Positions 16,460 to 25,509 are shown, counted from the stretch's first letter. The stretch is DNA of 41,486 bases from Salinivirgaceae bacterium (GCA_027858735.1 JAQICC010000284.1:1-41486); one strand, 5' to 3'. Program-made: numbers and translations. Notes: generated from the letters alone by a model not told the origin.

Positions 16460-17149
16460 TTAGTCAAATGCCGGACATTTCATACGATAATTTATTTTAT
16501 ATGACAAAGAAAGCCCAAAAATTGAGTACCAGTCTTTGTTTCCGGTGTATCCCCACTGATCTACAGGGTTGTTTGTTGTTGGAGGAGAATATTCGTAATC
16601 CAATTTATCAGAGAACGTTTTTCTCATGCCGGCAAAAACGGCAAAAACAAATTTTTGACCTAAGCAATACTTTGCTCCAACCCCAAACGGTAAATTGAAA
16701 ACGAATTGTGTATAATCGGTAGGGTAGTAAGCTACACCCAAACCAGCAAAAACATAGGGTGTGAAATAATACTTTTTAGGTTTGCCTGGTAAAAAGGGAA
16801 TGAAATTAAATTCAGCTACGGGGGTGAACTCATAGATTGTATTTTTAAAATTCTGTGGTGCATTCCCATTTGTTATATAGTCTGAGTTTGATTCTTTTCC
16901 GGAAAGCTTTGAATAAAATAAATTGCCAGTTACAGCAAATCTAGTGTCAAATGTGTGTCGGTAAAATGCTCCGGCTGCAATTTTTGTTCCTATAAATGGG
17001 GTGGTATTATATTCGCCTAAATAATAACCACCTCCTAACGAGACTCCTATTTCACCACTTTTTTTATTTTGTGCCTTAGCAAAATGCATGGAGCCTAGGC
17101 ATAATATAATTAAAACGAGACTTGATTTTGTTTTTAGGGTATAATGCAT
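16460..17149 (-). CDS. Outer-membrane beta-barrel protein, DUF6089-like (third of three)
   Basis: Exported protein of 229 residues with a signal peptide (hydrophobic SLVLIILCLGSMHFAKAQ) and alternating-residue strands typical of a small 8- to 10-strand barrel. Recognisable parts: GEIGVSLGGGYYLGEYN, GAFYRHTFDTRFAV, FTPYVFAGLGVAYYP, FAVFAGMRKTFSDKLDYEY, and a terminal SLSYKI strand. It resembles the two genes upstream in layout (strand pattern, YVFAG motif) and belongs with the DUF6089-type barrels usually found beside uppS. Function is unknown; a single such gene is usual here. Confidence 0.75.
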   Translation of the reverse strand: MHYTLKTKSSLVLIILCLGSMHFAKAQNKKSGEIGVSLGGGYYLGEYNTTPFIGTKIAAGAFYRHTFDTRFAVTGNLFYSKLSGKESNSDYITNGNAPQNFKNTIYEFTPVAEFNFIPFLPGKPKKYYFTPYVFAGLGVAYYPTDYTQFVFNLPFGVGAKYCLGQKFVFAVFAGMRKTFSDKLDYEYSPPTTNNPVDQWGYTGNKDWYSIFGLSLSYKINYRMKCPAFD

Positions 17150-17164
17150 TGATATTTTAGCAAT

Positions 17165-17941
17165 TTATTTGCGACGGAATTTTGGTGTGCCGTTTTGATT
17201 TTGACGGAGCTTATGAGATATTTTAAACGTAATAGATTGGTATTGGTCAATCCATGATCCAAAGGAAGAGTTTTCTTTTCCTGCGGCGTTATCTAATTTA
17301 TCTCCAATGGCTATTCGTGTAGAAACTTCCATATTGAGGTATGTTAATCTATTCAATCTATACTTAAAGCCAACACCAAATGGTATTACAGGAGCAAATT
17401 TTATATAATTTTCGCTGATTGTATTTTTTCCTTCGTTTATTATTGTAGTAGATTTTCCAACGCTTAAAATACCTCCAGCCCCCATAAAAATATAGGTTGG
17501 TATTGATATGTTTTTTAGAGCAGATTCTCCAAGTTTTCTATAAACTGTAGATTTTTTCTTCTCTTTTATTATCTGGTATTCATATTTTCCGGTAAATTCC
17601 ATAAACGTAGAACGGAATTGTATACCACGATCCCAATATTTAGGATTTTCAGCTGGATCTTTTCCATAAAGCTGTCCAATAAAAATACTACCGTTAAGGA
17701 ATTGTTTTTCTTTAAAATTATACCGAAGGCCTGCATTTGCTGTATACCCTATCGTATTAAATAAATTCACCCATAGAAAGTTACCGGTAGGATGATCTTT
17801 TGTAGGTGCAGGAATATCGCCCATGAAGTTAGTAAAACCTAAGCCGTAATAGCCTTCATATTTATAGCGACTCCAGATTTGAGAATACCCTTGTAAAGTA
17901 AGTGCTAGTAGAAATAATATGGATGCTATTTTTTTCATCAT
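17165..17941 (-). CDS. Outer-membrane beta-barrel protein, DUF6089-like (second of three)
   Basis: Exported barrel protein of 258 residues. Signal peptide MKKIASILFLLALTLQGYSQ (a second ATG three bases in is equally possible). The mature protein starts WSRYKYEGYYGLGFTNFMGD. It shares clear blocks with the next gene upstream: an R-x-Y-E start, an (M/A)GLRY strand, FRSTFMEFTGKYEYQIIKE against FRSPLVELSTQVEYSIIKE, and a YIFMGAGG / YVFAGIAG strand. This indicates gene duplication. The C-terminus is basic (KFRRK). Role unknown; the setting suggests envelope biogenesis. Confidence 0.78.
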   Translation of the reverse strand: MMKKIASILFLLALTLQGYSQIWSRYKYEGYYGLGFTNFMGDIPAPTKDHPTGNFLWVNLFNTIGYTANAGLRYNFKEKQFLNGSIFIGQLYGKDPAENPKYWDRGIQFRSTFMEFTGKYEYQIIKEKKKSTVYRKLGESALKNISIPTYIFMGAGGILSVGKSTTIINEGKNTISENYIKFAPVIPFGVGFKYRLNRLTYLNMEVSTRIAIGDKLDNAAGKENSSFGSWIDQYQSITFKISHKLRQNQNGTPKFRRK

Positions 17942-17967
17942 TAAATATAGTCTAAATAAAGAATAAG

Positions 17968-18906
17968 CTAAAATTTAGGTAATCCATTTCTGCCGGTATT
18001 TAATTTATATGCCACAGTAACTAACGAGAAAAAGTAAAAATCATTGTATCTCGATTCCCCTCTTTGTCCACCTGCTTCATAAGGAATAAGAGGATCGCCT
18101 GGCAGTGGATTTTTTGACCATAAACTTTTGTCGGCCATTCTTGCGGCTAAAGGATCAACATTTGATAGCCATTGATGATCAATGTAAGTGGTGCTAACAT
18201 CGTCAATATAATCTGTAAACGTATATCTGGCACCAAATTCTACACCTAAGCTTATTTGTCTTGAAATATTGTATTTCATGCCAATTCCTAAAGGAATTGC
18301 TAGTTGTATTCTTGAGTATTTTTCACGACCCTCCATGAGACCCTGTCCTTCAGTTCCTAGAGGTTGTAAAGCAACCCATTTACCAGTACCTTCAGGACCG
18401 TCATCTTTACCTTTTGGATTAAACCAGAAACCGGCTATGCCGGCAAAAACATAGGTATTTATCCTAAAATTTTTTAGTGAGAATCTTCTCCTTCTTCTTA
18501 GGCTGTATCTGTGACTTACAGGTTCTTTAATTATTGAATATTCCACTTGTGTGCTTAATTCTACAAGGGGAGATCTAAAAGAAAGGTTTCTATCTTGTCG
18601 ATAAATGTTTTTTGATATAGCATCGTCAGCACTTAACCACCCGAATGATAATGATGCTTTTACGGCTAAGGGCTCGAGAACTTTATATCTCATACCTGCA
18701 TTCAATAATGGTCTTTGAGATAAAAAATTAAAATCGCTTACAAAATGAGAGGATTTATCTCCACCACCTAAGTCGCTCATAATTGATGTTACTCCTAAAG
18801 CTCCAGTTAATTCATATCGTGTTCTCTTCCATCTATTCGACTGGCTGTAAGATAACAATGGTACAATTATTAATCCTGTTAGAATAAGCAGGCTAATTCT
18901 TTTCAT
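17968..18906 (-). CDS. Outer-membrane beta-barrel protein, DUF6089-like (first of three)
   Basis: Exported barrel protein of 312 residues with signal peptide MKRISLLILTGLIIVPLLSYS. It begins RWKRTRYELTGALGVTSIMSD, which aligns with the start of the next gene downstream. A basic loop (RYSLRRRRRFSLKNFR, about 125-140) separates the strands, and a long extracellular-type loop with Gly/Asp/Pro (NPKGKDDGPEGTGKW) follows. It leads the uppS-bamA-ompH transcript; a possible promoter lies at 18957-18964. Function unknown. Confidence 0.78.
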   Translation of the reverse strand: MKRISLLILTGLIIVPLLSYSQSNRWKRTRYELTGALGVTSIMSDLGGGDKSSHFVSDFNFLSQRPLLNAGMRYKVLEPLAVKASLSFGWLSADDAISKNIYRQDRNLSFRSPLVELSTQVEYSIIKEPVSHRYSLRRRRRFSLKNFRINTYVFAGIAGFWFNPKGKDDGPEGTGKWVALQPLGTEGQGLMEGREKYSRIQLAIPLGIGMKYNISRQISLGVEFGARYTFTDYIDDVSTTYIDHQWLSNVDPLAARMADKSLWSKNPLPGDPLIPYEAGGQRGESRYNDFYFFSLVTVAYKLNTGRNGLPKF

Positions 18907-18956
18907 ATTCTTCTTTTTTCCTAGGAAATCAATTTGTTATACTTAAAGTATGTGGT

Positions 18957-18964
18957 CAAAAATA
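18957..18964 (-). promoter_or_regulatory. Putative -7 promoter element for the DUF6089/uppS/bamA block
   Basis: On the minus strand this reads TATTTTTG, matching TAnnTTTG, about 50 bp before the first barrel gene. A TTTG lies only 11 bp further upstream, too close for a normal -33 box. One-box prediction; read-through from nadK is also possible. Confidence 0.35.
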
Positions 18965-19038
18965 AGAATTATTTTCAAAAGGAAGGTCTTATACTGCATA
19001 AAATTGCCATCAACTATTTAATACTTATGATAAATGGT

Positions 19039-19920
19039 CTAATTTCGGTTGTCAACTCCCCACATTAGTTTGTTTCTTAGGGTCGAATAATAGCTATGGT
19101 TATTAAGTTTTATTAGCGAAACTTTGTTTTTTGTGGTTTTTACTTGCACTTCTAGAGTTTCTTCAATAACGAAAGACCTTGAGTCGAGGGAGAGTAAAAA
19201 TTTACTGTCACGACTTTCAATTTTTAAAGAAATTTTATGGTGATCTGGAATTACCAGAGGGCGAACCGTTAAATTGTGTGAAGCAATGGGTGTAATAATT
19301 AAACTATTTGAATCGGGTGAAACTATAGGGCCACCAGCACTCATTGAATAGGCGGTTGATCCTGTGGGAGTTGAGATAATTAGCCCATCGGCCCAATAGT
19401 TTGCTAAAAAAACATCATCAATATAAGCATGTATTACTATCATGCTCGAAGTATCTCTTTTATGAACTGTTAAATCGTTTATGGCATATGGAAATGCAAT
19501 ATTTTGCAAAGGATTTAATTGAGCTTGAAGTATTGATCGATGCTCTATTTTATATTCTTGTTTAGATATAGAGATAAGCGTTGCTTCAATTTCGTTTGGT
19601 GAAATATCGGCGAGAAAACCTAAGCGACCTGTATTTATTCCAAGTAAAGGGATGTTTTTTAATTTTATTGCAGATAAACCTCCTAAAAAAGTGCCATCGC
19701 CACCTATGGTAATTAAAAAGTCAAGATTGTCTGGGACATCAGAGTTTTTAAGTATAAAAAGATTGTTTAAGGCTGGGAGATTGTCTGATTTCTTTAAAAC
19801 GGCCATTAATTGAGGATGAATCCAGATATGGGCTTTTAGATTTGACAAAGTTTTGAATAGCACTAAAAGATTTGGCGTGAAACCTGAACTAATTGATTTT
19901 GCGTAAATGCCTACTTTCAC
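19039..19920 (-). CDS. nadK: NAD kinase
   Basis: Cytoplasmic ATP-NAD kinase that makes NADP. It has 293 residues, the usual length. The key motifs are GGDGTFLGGL (GGDG at 73-76, Asp75), LGINTGRLGFLADI, NDLTVHKRD and TPTGSTAYSMSAGGPIV. The start is a GTG at 19918-19920; no ATG exists in frame upstream before family homology begins, and VGIYAKS is the normal N-terminus. It lies in the minus-strand block 42 bp after the BamA-like gene. NAD kinase beside DUF6089/uppS/bamA is a common Bacteroidota arrangement. Confidence 0.94.
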   Translation of the reverse strand: MKVGIYAKSISSGFTPNLLVLFKTLSNLKAHIWIHPQLMAVLKKSDNLPALNNLFILKNSDVPDNLDFLITIGGDGTFLGGLSAIKLKNIPLLGINTGRLGFLADISPNEIEATLISISKQEYKIEHRSILQAQLNPLQNIAFPYAINDLTVHKRDTSSMIVIHAYIDDVFLANYWADGLIISTPTGSTAYSMSAGGPIVSPDSNSLIITPIASHNLTVRPLVIPDHHKISLKIESRDSKFLLSLDSRSFVIEETLEVQVKTTKNKVSLIKLNNHSYYSTLRNKLMWGVDNRN

Positions 19921-19962
19921 TTTTTGCTTTTTTTTAGTTGTATGCGAAGATACAAATTAAGG

Positions 19963-21384
19963 TTAAAATGCTTTACCAATATGTATGAAAAAGCTATTAT
20001 TTCCAAACCGGTTTATTGAATATTCAAATCTTATAATTTGATCGTAATAGGCTACCAAGTCGATTCCTATACCTAAGCTTGCCAAATAATTATTAGGTAA
20101 AACATTTAAAGGATTGGGATTTTTATCATATACATAACCAGCATCAATAAAAGTGTTTATGAAAAGGCTATAATGAATTTTGTTGAATTTGCTCCAACTC
20201 CAAGCTTCAATATGTTTAATTTTCATAGGGATTATAGCATATTTTAAAAAGGCTCGACCTGAAGCGAAAGATTGTCCATCGATTACATTGTATTCAAATG
20301 CACGTAAGTAAGTGTTGTATCCAAGTGCTTGTTCAATAAAATAAGGTTGTTTTCTGTTTGAAGATATTTTTCCTTGAGCTCCAAATCCTGAATATAATCT
20401 TGAACTAAGAGTATTGTAGTGAAAATATTGTGATTGAATTTCCCAAATGCCTTGCATCTCATTTGGAATTAGGTTTAAGCCTTTTTGAGAAATTAGAAAA
20501 TCAAAATTATATCCATTTAAGGGATAGTGTTTGTAGTTTCTTTTGTCAAAAATGAGATTGTAAGATATTCCTAAATATTCTAGTTTATTTTGATTGGTTC
20601 CAAAATAATTTTTATTTAATGCTAAAATGGTGTCTTTAACGAAGTTATAAGAATATGATGCGGATATCTTATGAGACAAATAATGCCTGTTACGGTATTG
20701 ATAGGTTACTTGAGAATTATATCTTTTCGAAACAAAATTGCGGTTATCCTTAAAGTAAGTTAACTCATCGTTTGTGGTTTGATAGGCAATTTCTTTCTGC
20801 CTAAACCAATTTATATCTGTTGAAAAACCGTGTTTCCTTTTCTTATCAACATATGGAATTTCGTATGATACCTGGAATTGTTCCTTGTATCCTAACCTTA
20901 CTTTAAATTTTACAGTTTCGCCTCGTCCTCTAAAGTTGTTTTTTACCAGCATTAATCCGTAGTTAATCCTGTTCCAGTCGGCATTATGAAAAAAGGAGCT
21001 AAGGTTTCGATCGGCATGTTCGAATATTAAATAGGGCCAAAGATACCAGCGCTCTTCAACCAATACGTACAGATTGACTTGATTTTCACCTTCTATAATA
21101 GTATTTATCGTGATATAGTTAAAAAGTGATGTGTTTAATAAATTTTCTTTTGATTTCTCCAGGTAGGAATCCAAGTGCTCTTGATAAATAGTATCACCTG
21201 TTTTAATCAATAATTCTCTAGTAATTATTTTTTCTTTGGTTTTTTTATTTCCGCCAACAAAAATTCTATGTATTACAATTTGGGTAGAATCGGTTAAAGC
21301 CTCGCTTCTTTCTTTTTTCTTTGCAAAAAGAAATTGAGGAACTAATAAAACGATTATGTAAAGAATGAGAAGTTTGAAATTCAC
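19963..21384 (-). CDS. BamA/TamA-like (surface antigen D15 type) outer-membrane protein
   Basis: Exported protein of 473 residues: signal peptide (LLILYIIVLLVPQFLFA), one POTRA-like repeat (about 35-110, IVIHRIFVGGNKKTKEKIITREL to VNLYVLVEERW) and a C-terminal barrel ending in a Phe (FIHIGKAF). This one-POTRA plus barrel layout is that of Omp85-superfamily proteins smaller than BamA. A role in outer-membrane protein or lipid transport is possible but unproven. The only credible start is a GTG directly after the TAA of the CBS gene upstream (TAAGTG), so the two are translationally coupled. No ATG exists in the signal-peptide region. Confidence 0.82.
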   Translation of the reverse strand: MNFKLLILYIIVLLVPQFLFAKKKERSEALTDSTQIVIHRIFVGGNKKTKEKIITRELLIKTGDTIYQEHLDSYLEKSKENLLNTSLFNYITINTIIEGENQVNLYVLVEERWYLWPYLIFEHADRNLSSFFHNADWNRINYGLMLVKNNFRGRGETVKFKVRLGYKEQFQVSYEIPYVDKKRKHGFSTDINWFRQKEIAYQTTNDELTYFKDNRNFVSKRYNSQVTYQYRNRHYLSHKISASYSYNFVKDTILALNKNYFGTNQNKLEYLGISYNLIFDKRNYKHYPLNGYNFDFLISQKGLNLIPNEMQGIWEIQSQYFHYNTLSSRLYSGFGAQGKISSNRKQPYFIEQALGYNTYLRAFEYNVIDGQSFASGRAFLKYAIIPMKIKHIEAWSWSKFNKIHYSLFINTFIDAGYVYDKNPNPLNVLPNNYLASLGIGIDLVAYYDQIIRFEYSINRFGNNSFFIHIGKAF

Positions 21385-22050
21385 TTAAACATTTAAATAG
21401 TTAAAGAAAGAATCCAATCTGTCTTTTAGTGTAGAATCCATTTTATTATTATCTGAAAATGTGTCCTTTATTTTGTAATTATATCTTTCAAAAGTTTGTA
21501 TTACTGCTGAAATATCTGTGTGGTTTACTTTTATAGTTACATTAATTTTATCGGTGGTTTTTATTGTTTTAACGTACAAGCTTAATATTTTAGTATCGTT
21601 TGATTCAATTATTTGGGCAATTTCGCTTAACGAATAATCGTTAGTCTTCACTTCTAAAACTATTATACCACCTGGATTTTCGACACTTAGTAAATGCGAA
21701 ATTTCTTGAGCTAGATCGTTTACTGTTATTAAACCTAAGTAAGCTTCATTTTCGTCTAAAATAGGAATTACTGTTAATTTATGTTTTGAAACTAATTCTA
21801 CAACCTCAAAAATATGTTGATTTTCTTTAATAAAGGGTCGCGGCAATGAAAGTTGGTGATCGAGAATGAATGCTTTTGGATTGTTAAGATCGTAGATGTC
21901 GGCATCAGAAATTAGTCCTAGATATTCTTTATCTTCAACTACAGGTAAGTGAGAAACCTTAAAAACATCCATCCAATTAAGGGCTTCTGTTGCGAGATCA
22001 TTTTTATGAACGCTTGGCACTACTTCTGATAATAATTCTGATGCTATCAT
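21385..22050 (-). CDS. CBS-domain pair protein with ACT-like tail
   Basis: Cytoplasmic protein of 221 residues. Two CBS motifs form a Bateman module: about 1-60 (VSHLPVVEDKEYLGLISDADI) and 70-125 (LTVIPILDENEAYLGLITVNDL). The C-terminal 90 residues (GGIIVLEVKTNDYSLSEIAQ..., VTIKVNHTDISAVIQTFERY) look like an ACT-type ligand-binding fold. CBS pairs bind adenine nucleotides and regulate partner proteins; no enzyme domain is attached, so it is likely a sensor or regulator. It leads the block CBS / BamA-like / nadK and has a promoter-like element 22 bp upstream. Confidence 0.85.
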   Translation of the reverse strand: MIASELLSEVVPSVHKNDLATEALNWMDVFKVSHLPVVEDKEYLGLISDADIYDLNNPKAFILDHQLSLPRPFIKENQHIFEVVELVSKHKLTVIPILDENEAYLGLITVNDLAQEISHLLSVENPGGIIVLEVKTNDYSLSEIAQIIESNDTKILSLYVKTIKTTDKINVTIKVNHTDISAVIQTFERYNYKIKDTFSDNNKMDSTLKDRLDSFFNYLNV

Positions 22051-22071
22051 ATATAATATTATGGTTTAGGG

Positions 22072-22079
22072 CAAAAGTA
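22072..22079 (-). promoter_or_regulatory. Putative -7 promoter element for the CBS/BamA-like/nadK operon
   Basis: Reads TACTTTTG followed by C on the minus strand, fitting TAnnTTTG, 21 bp before the CBS gene ATG at 22050. No clear -33 TTTG is seen at the expected distance. Confidence 0.45.
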
Positions 22080-22152
22080 TATAAATTTGAACATTATTGC
22101 ATATTTGTTTGATAAATATGACATTTGAAAAGATTACTATGTTTTGAACTAT

Positions 22153-22956
22153 ATGGCTAAATTAAACTACCGAAGGTTTGGCGAAGGCGAACCGATAATA
22201 ATAATGCATGGATTATATGGTTCATCGGATAATTGGGTGACTATAGCACGTTTTTTAATGCAACAGTTTTCAGTTTATGTGCTTGATATGAGAAATCATG
22301 GTGCATCGCCTCATTTGCCAGATCATAATTACGATGTTATGGTTGATGATCTGGTTGAGTTTATGAATGATGAAAGTATATATTCGGCAGTACTTTTAGG
22401 GCATTCAATGGGAGGAAAAGTTGCTATGTTTTTTGCAGCGATATACCCCGAGCGTGTTAAAAAATTAATAATAGTTGATATTAGTCCAAGAAGCTATGAG
22501 GGTGGGCTAGGTGATCATCAAGAAGGCGAGCATAAACGAATATTAAAAGCTCTTTCGGATTTAAACCTAGAAAAGCTTGTAAGCAGGCAGGATGCCGAGA
22601 AGGAGTTATTAGAGTCAATTAAATCGGAGAGAATTGTTCAGTTTTTAATGAAAAGCTTAAGAAGGGAAAGAGATAAAACATTTTATTGGAAAATTAATAT
22701 TGATGTTTTATTTAAAAATTTGCCTAATATTTTAGTAGGACTTGAAAATAATAAAAATGAGATAAAGCACTTTAGTAATCCCGTACTGTTTATTAAAGGG
22801 GGCAACTCATCATACATAAAAGAAAATGATGAAATAATTATTTTTGAACTCTTTAAAAATGTTCGAATAGAAACTATTGCGGGTGCTAGCCACTGGTTAC
22901 ATGCTGAAAAACCTTTAGAACTCCTGAATTTGATTAATGAATTTACCCTTAGTTAA
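22153..22956 (+). CDS. Alpha/beta-fold hydrolase (YbfF-like esterase family)
   Basis: Cytoplasmic hydrolase of 267 residues from the ATG at 22153; a TTG nine bases upstream is in frame but less likely. It has the oxyanion/HG region IIMHGLYGSSDNW, the nucleophile elbow GHSMGG (Ser85) and a catalytic-type His in AGASHWLHAEKP (His247). Layout and the MRNHGASPH motif fit YbfF/abhydrolase-11 esterases acting on small acyl esters or acyl-CoA; the natural substrate is unknown. The 3' end overlaps the opposite-strand exonuclease gene by four bases. Confidence 0.85.
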   Translation: MAKLNYRRFGEGEPIIIMHGLYGSSDNWVTIARFLMQQFSVYVLDMRNHGASPHLPDHNYDVMVDDLVEFMNDESIYSAVLLGHSMGGKVAMFFAAIYPERVKKLIIVDISPRSYEGGLGDHQEGEHKRILKALSDLNLEKLVSRQDAEKELLESIKSERIVQFLMKSLRRERDKTFYWKINIDVLFKNLPNILVGLENNKNEIKHFSNPVLFIKGGNSSYIKENDEIIIFELFKNVRIETIAGASHWLHAEKPLELLNLINEFTLS

Positions 22957-23690
22957 TTATTTAGTGATGGTTTTGTAATTTCAATATGCATTTTATCTGT
23001 TAATATATCTCCTTTGAACTTTAATAGTAGCTTGCATAAGGCAATAACATCCTTTTGGCAATAATCAGCAATTTTTGGAATGTCGCCTTGTTCCCAATAA
23101 ATTTTGTTAACCATGCTACCGTCAATTTGAGTTTTAGGAGATGGGATGTTAAATATAGCGGTAAGTAAATCTAGAGAAGTATAATGTTTGTGGTCTCCAA
23201 ATTTCCACAATTCCATGGTGTCAATGTGCTTGACTTCCCAAGGCTTTTTTCCTGTTATATTTAAAGATTTTGGTAGTTTTAATTCGTTAATTAACATTCT
23301 TCGGGCAATGTATGGAAAATCAAATTCTTTTCCGTTATGGGCACATAAAAAATGTTTATCCTTATTGAAATGTGTGCTTAATAGAAAAGCAAAATTTTCG
23401 AGTAAATGTTTTTCGTTATGACCATAGAATGATTTAACTCTTAGTGTACTTTCTCCGCCTTTGTTAATGATATAACCCGCCGAAATACAAACTATTTTTC
23501 CAAATTCTGACCAAATTGCCGACTTTTCATATAATTCTTCCGCACTTTTATGGTCTTTTTCGATTCGCCACTGCATTTTTTTTGCCCATAATTCTTTCGA
23601 TCTTTCATTTAATTCGCTAAAATCATGCGTTTGCGATACTGTTTCTATGTCAAGGAACAGTATGTTTTCTATTTTTATTTTTTCAAGCAT
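22953..23690 (-). CDS. Predicted DEDD-type 3'-5' exonuclease (PolB-exonuclease-like)
   Basis: RNase H-fold exonuclease of 245 residues. The four acidic ligands can be placed: FLDIETV (Asp14, Glu16), HNGKEFDFPYIARR (Asp124) and YCQKDVIALCKLL (Asp214 with the ExoIII-type Tyr210). This is the stand-alone 3'-5' exonuclease related to the proofreading domain of family B polymerases. A role in DNA or RNA trimming is inferred from the family only. It is one base downstream of udk, so the two share an mRNA, which may point to nucleotide salvage or turnover. Confidence 0.83.
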   Translation of the reverse strand: MLEKIKIENILFLDIETVSQTHDFSELNERSKELWAKKMQWRIEKDHKSAEELYEKSAIWSEFGKIVCISAGYIINKGGESTLRVKSFYGHNEKHLLENFAFLLSTHFNKDKHFLCAHNGKEFDFPYIARRMLINELKLPKSLNITGKKPWEVKHIDTMELWKFGDHKHYTSLDLLTAIFNIPSPKTQIDGSMVNKIYWEQGDIPKIADYCQKDVIALCKLLLKFKGDILTDKMHIEITKPSLNN

Positions 23691-23691
23691 A

Positions 23692-24309
23692 TTAGGAGTC
23701 TTTTTCCAGATTTATTTTGATAATCGATCTTAGTAAGTCAACAGCAACTTTATTGTGGCCACCTTGTGGTAATATTATATCGGCATATCTTTTGGTGGGC
23801 TCAATAAATTGCAGATGCATGGGTTTTACTGATTTGTTGTATCTTTCCAGAACCACATCAATAGTTCTTCCTCGTTCAATAATATCTCTGTTAATTACCC
23901 TCATCAGCCTATCATCGGCATCAGCTGATACGAATATTTTTAGGTCGAATAGATCGCGAAGTTTTTTATGAGATAGAACTAATATACCTTCAACAATAAC
24001 CACTTTTTGTGGATAAATGGTATTTGTTTCATTTGATCGTGTGCAAGTTAAATAACTATAAATAGGCTGATCAACCTCCTTGCCCGATTTAAGTTGAGCA
24101 ATATGCTTCGCTAAAAGGTCAAATTCAATGGAATTTGGGTGGTCAAAATTTATCTTTTGACGTTCTTCAAGAGGTAAATGACTACTATCTTTATAATAAG
24201 AGTCTTGTGCTAGCAGTGCAACCTCGTTTTCGGGCAAATTGCGCATTATTTTTTTTACTACTGTGGTTTTACCCGATCCGGTACCTCCTGCAATTCCTAT
24301 AACTAGCAT
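23692..24309 (-). CDS. udk: Uridine kinase
   Basis: Pyrimidine salvage kinase that phosphorylates uridine and cytidine to UMP and CMP. It has 205 residues. The P-loop GIAGGTGSGKTT spans 5-16, then AQDSYYKD, FDHPNSIEFDLL, IVEGILVL and RVINRDIIERGRT (the LID-type Arg region) all match the family. ATG at 24309. It is the first gene of a two-gene minus-strand unit with the exonuclease. Confidence 0.93.
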   Translation of the reverse strand: MLVIGIAGGTGSGKTTVVKKIMRNLPENEVALLAQDSYYKDSSHLPLEERQKINFDHPNSIEFDLLAKHIAQLKSGKEVDQPIYSYLTCTRSNETNTIYPQKVVIVEGILVLSHKKLRDLFDLKIFVSADADDRLMRVINRDIIERGRTIDVVLERYNKSVKPMHLQFIEPTKRYADIILPQGGHNKVAVDLLRSIIKINLEKDS

Positions 24310-24425
24310 TAATAATTAAATTTGATTGTTGAGCTACAATATAAATAAATAAACCATTATGTTCAAAAAAATGTATAATGGAGTTTTAATTGGGCTTTAT
24401 TTTATGATAGGCTCAGAAACTATGT

Positions 24426-24433
24426 TATTTTTG
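24426..24433 (+). promoter_or_regulatory. Possible -7 promoter element upstream of manA
   Basis: TATTTTTG fits TAnnTTTG but lies 88 bp before the manA ATG and lacks a good -33 box. Nearby are two hairpins, CCATTAT/ATAATGG (24354-24381) and AGCCTT/AAGGCT (24475-24491). The second would be in the leader if this promoter is used. Confidence 0.3.
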
Positions 24434-24521
24434 TGCTTTAATTAATGCGAATGCTTTTGTACAGTAATCATCAAAGCCTTTTCAGAAGGCTATAATATTA
24501 AGGTATTTTTACAGATCAAAT

Positions 24522-25508
24522 ATGAATAAATTATATCCACTTAAATTCTCACCCATCATAAAAGAAAAGGTTTGGGGAGGCTCAAAACTAAAAAATAGAT
24601 TAAATAAATCGGTTGGAAAAATTGAAAAGGCTGGAGAAAGCTGGGAAATTTCTTCTTTAGAGGATAATTTATCGGTAGTTGAAAATGGTTTTCTTAAAGG
24701 TAATAATATACAGGAGCTTATTGAAGTGTATATGGGCGATTTAGTTGGCGATAAAATTTATGATGAATTTGGCCTTGTTTTTCCTCTTTTGGTAAAATTT
24801 ATTGATGCAAATGATTACTTATCTATCCAAGTTCACCCTGATGATGAAATGGCTATGGAAAACCATAATTCTTTTGGTAAAACTGAAATGTGGTATGTGG
24901 TAGAAGCTGATAAAGAAGCTGAGTTAATTGTAGGATTCAACCAAACTATGAATCAGGAAAAATATCTGCAAAACTTTGGTTCTGGAACTTTGCCTGAAAT
25001 TTTAAATATTGAAAAGGTTGCACAGGGCGATGTGTTTTTTATACCAGCCGGTAGAATTCATGCAACAGGTCCTGGTGTTTTATTTGCTGAAATACAACAA
25101 ACAGCAGATATAACCTATAGAATCTACGACTGGGAGAGACTAGGAATTGATGGTAAATTAAGAGATTTGCATACGGAACACGCTATTGAAGCTTTGGATT
25201 TTGAATATCAAAACTCCTATAAAACAAATTATTCAATATCTAAGAATGAAAGTATAGAAGTAGCCAATTGCAAGTATTTTACTACTAATGTTATGGATTT
25301 TGATAAGGCAGTAGTTAAGAATTATAATTGGTTAGATTCGTTTGTAATATTGATGGCAACAAAAGGAGATACACAGATAGATTATTCTGATGGTGAGACT
25401 TTGATAATAAAACAAGGAGAAACCTATTTGTTGCCCGCTATAATTGATGAGATTGTTTTAAAGCCAATTGCTAATGAATCGAGATTACTAGAAGTTTATA
25501 TACCCTAG
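24522..25508 (+). CDS. manA: Mannose-6-phosphate isomerase, class I (catalytic-domain type)
   Basis: Zn-dependent cupin enzyme interconverting fructose-6-phosphate and mannose-6-phosphate, feeding GDP-mannose and surface glycan synthesis or mannose use. It has 328 residues. Metal ligands are visible: SIQVHPDD (Gln103, His105), KTEMWYV (Glu122) and PAGRIHATG (His180). The N-terminus FSPIIKEKVWGGSKL is the typical PMI start. The shorter length lacks the helical insertion of the E. coli enzyme and matches the Bacillus/Bacteroidota form. Its stop is one base from the stop of the convergent unknown gene. Confidence 0.93.
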   Translation: MNKLYPLKFSPIIKEKVWGGSKLKNRLNKSVGKIEKAGESWEISSLEDNLSVVENGFLKGNNIQELIEVYMGDLVGDKIYDEFGLVFPLLVKFIDANDYLSIQVHPDDEMAMENHNSFGKTEMWYVVEADKEAELIVGFNQTMNQEKYLQNFGSGTLPEILNIEKVAQGDVFFIPAGRIHATGPGVLFAEIQQTADITYRIYDWERLGIDGKLRDLHTEHAIEALDFEYQNSYKTNYSISKNESIEVANCKYFTTNVMDFDKAVVKNYNWLDSFVILMATKGDTQIDYSDGETLIIKQGETYLLPAIIDEIVLKPIANESRLLEVYIP

Positions 25509-25509
25509 T

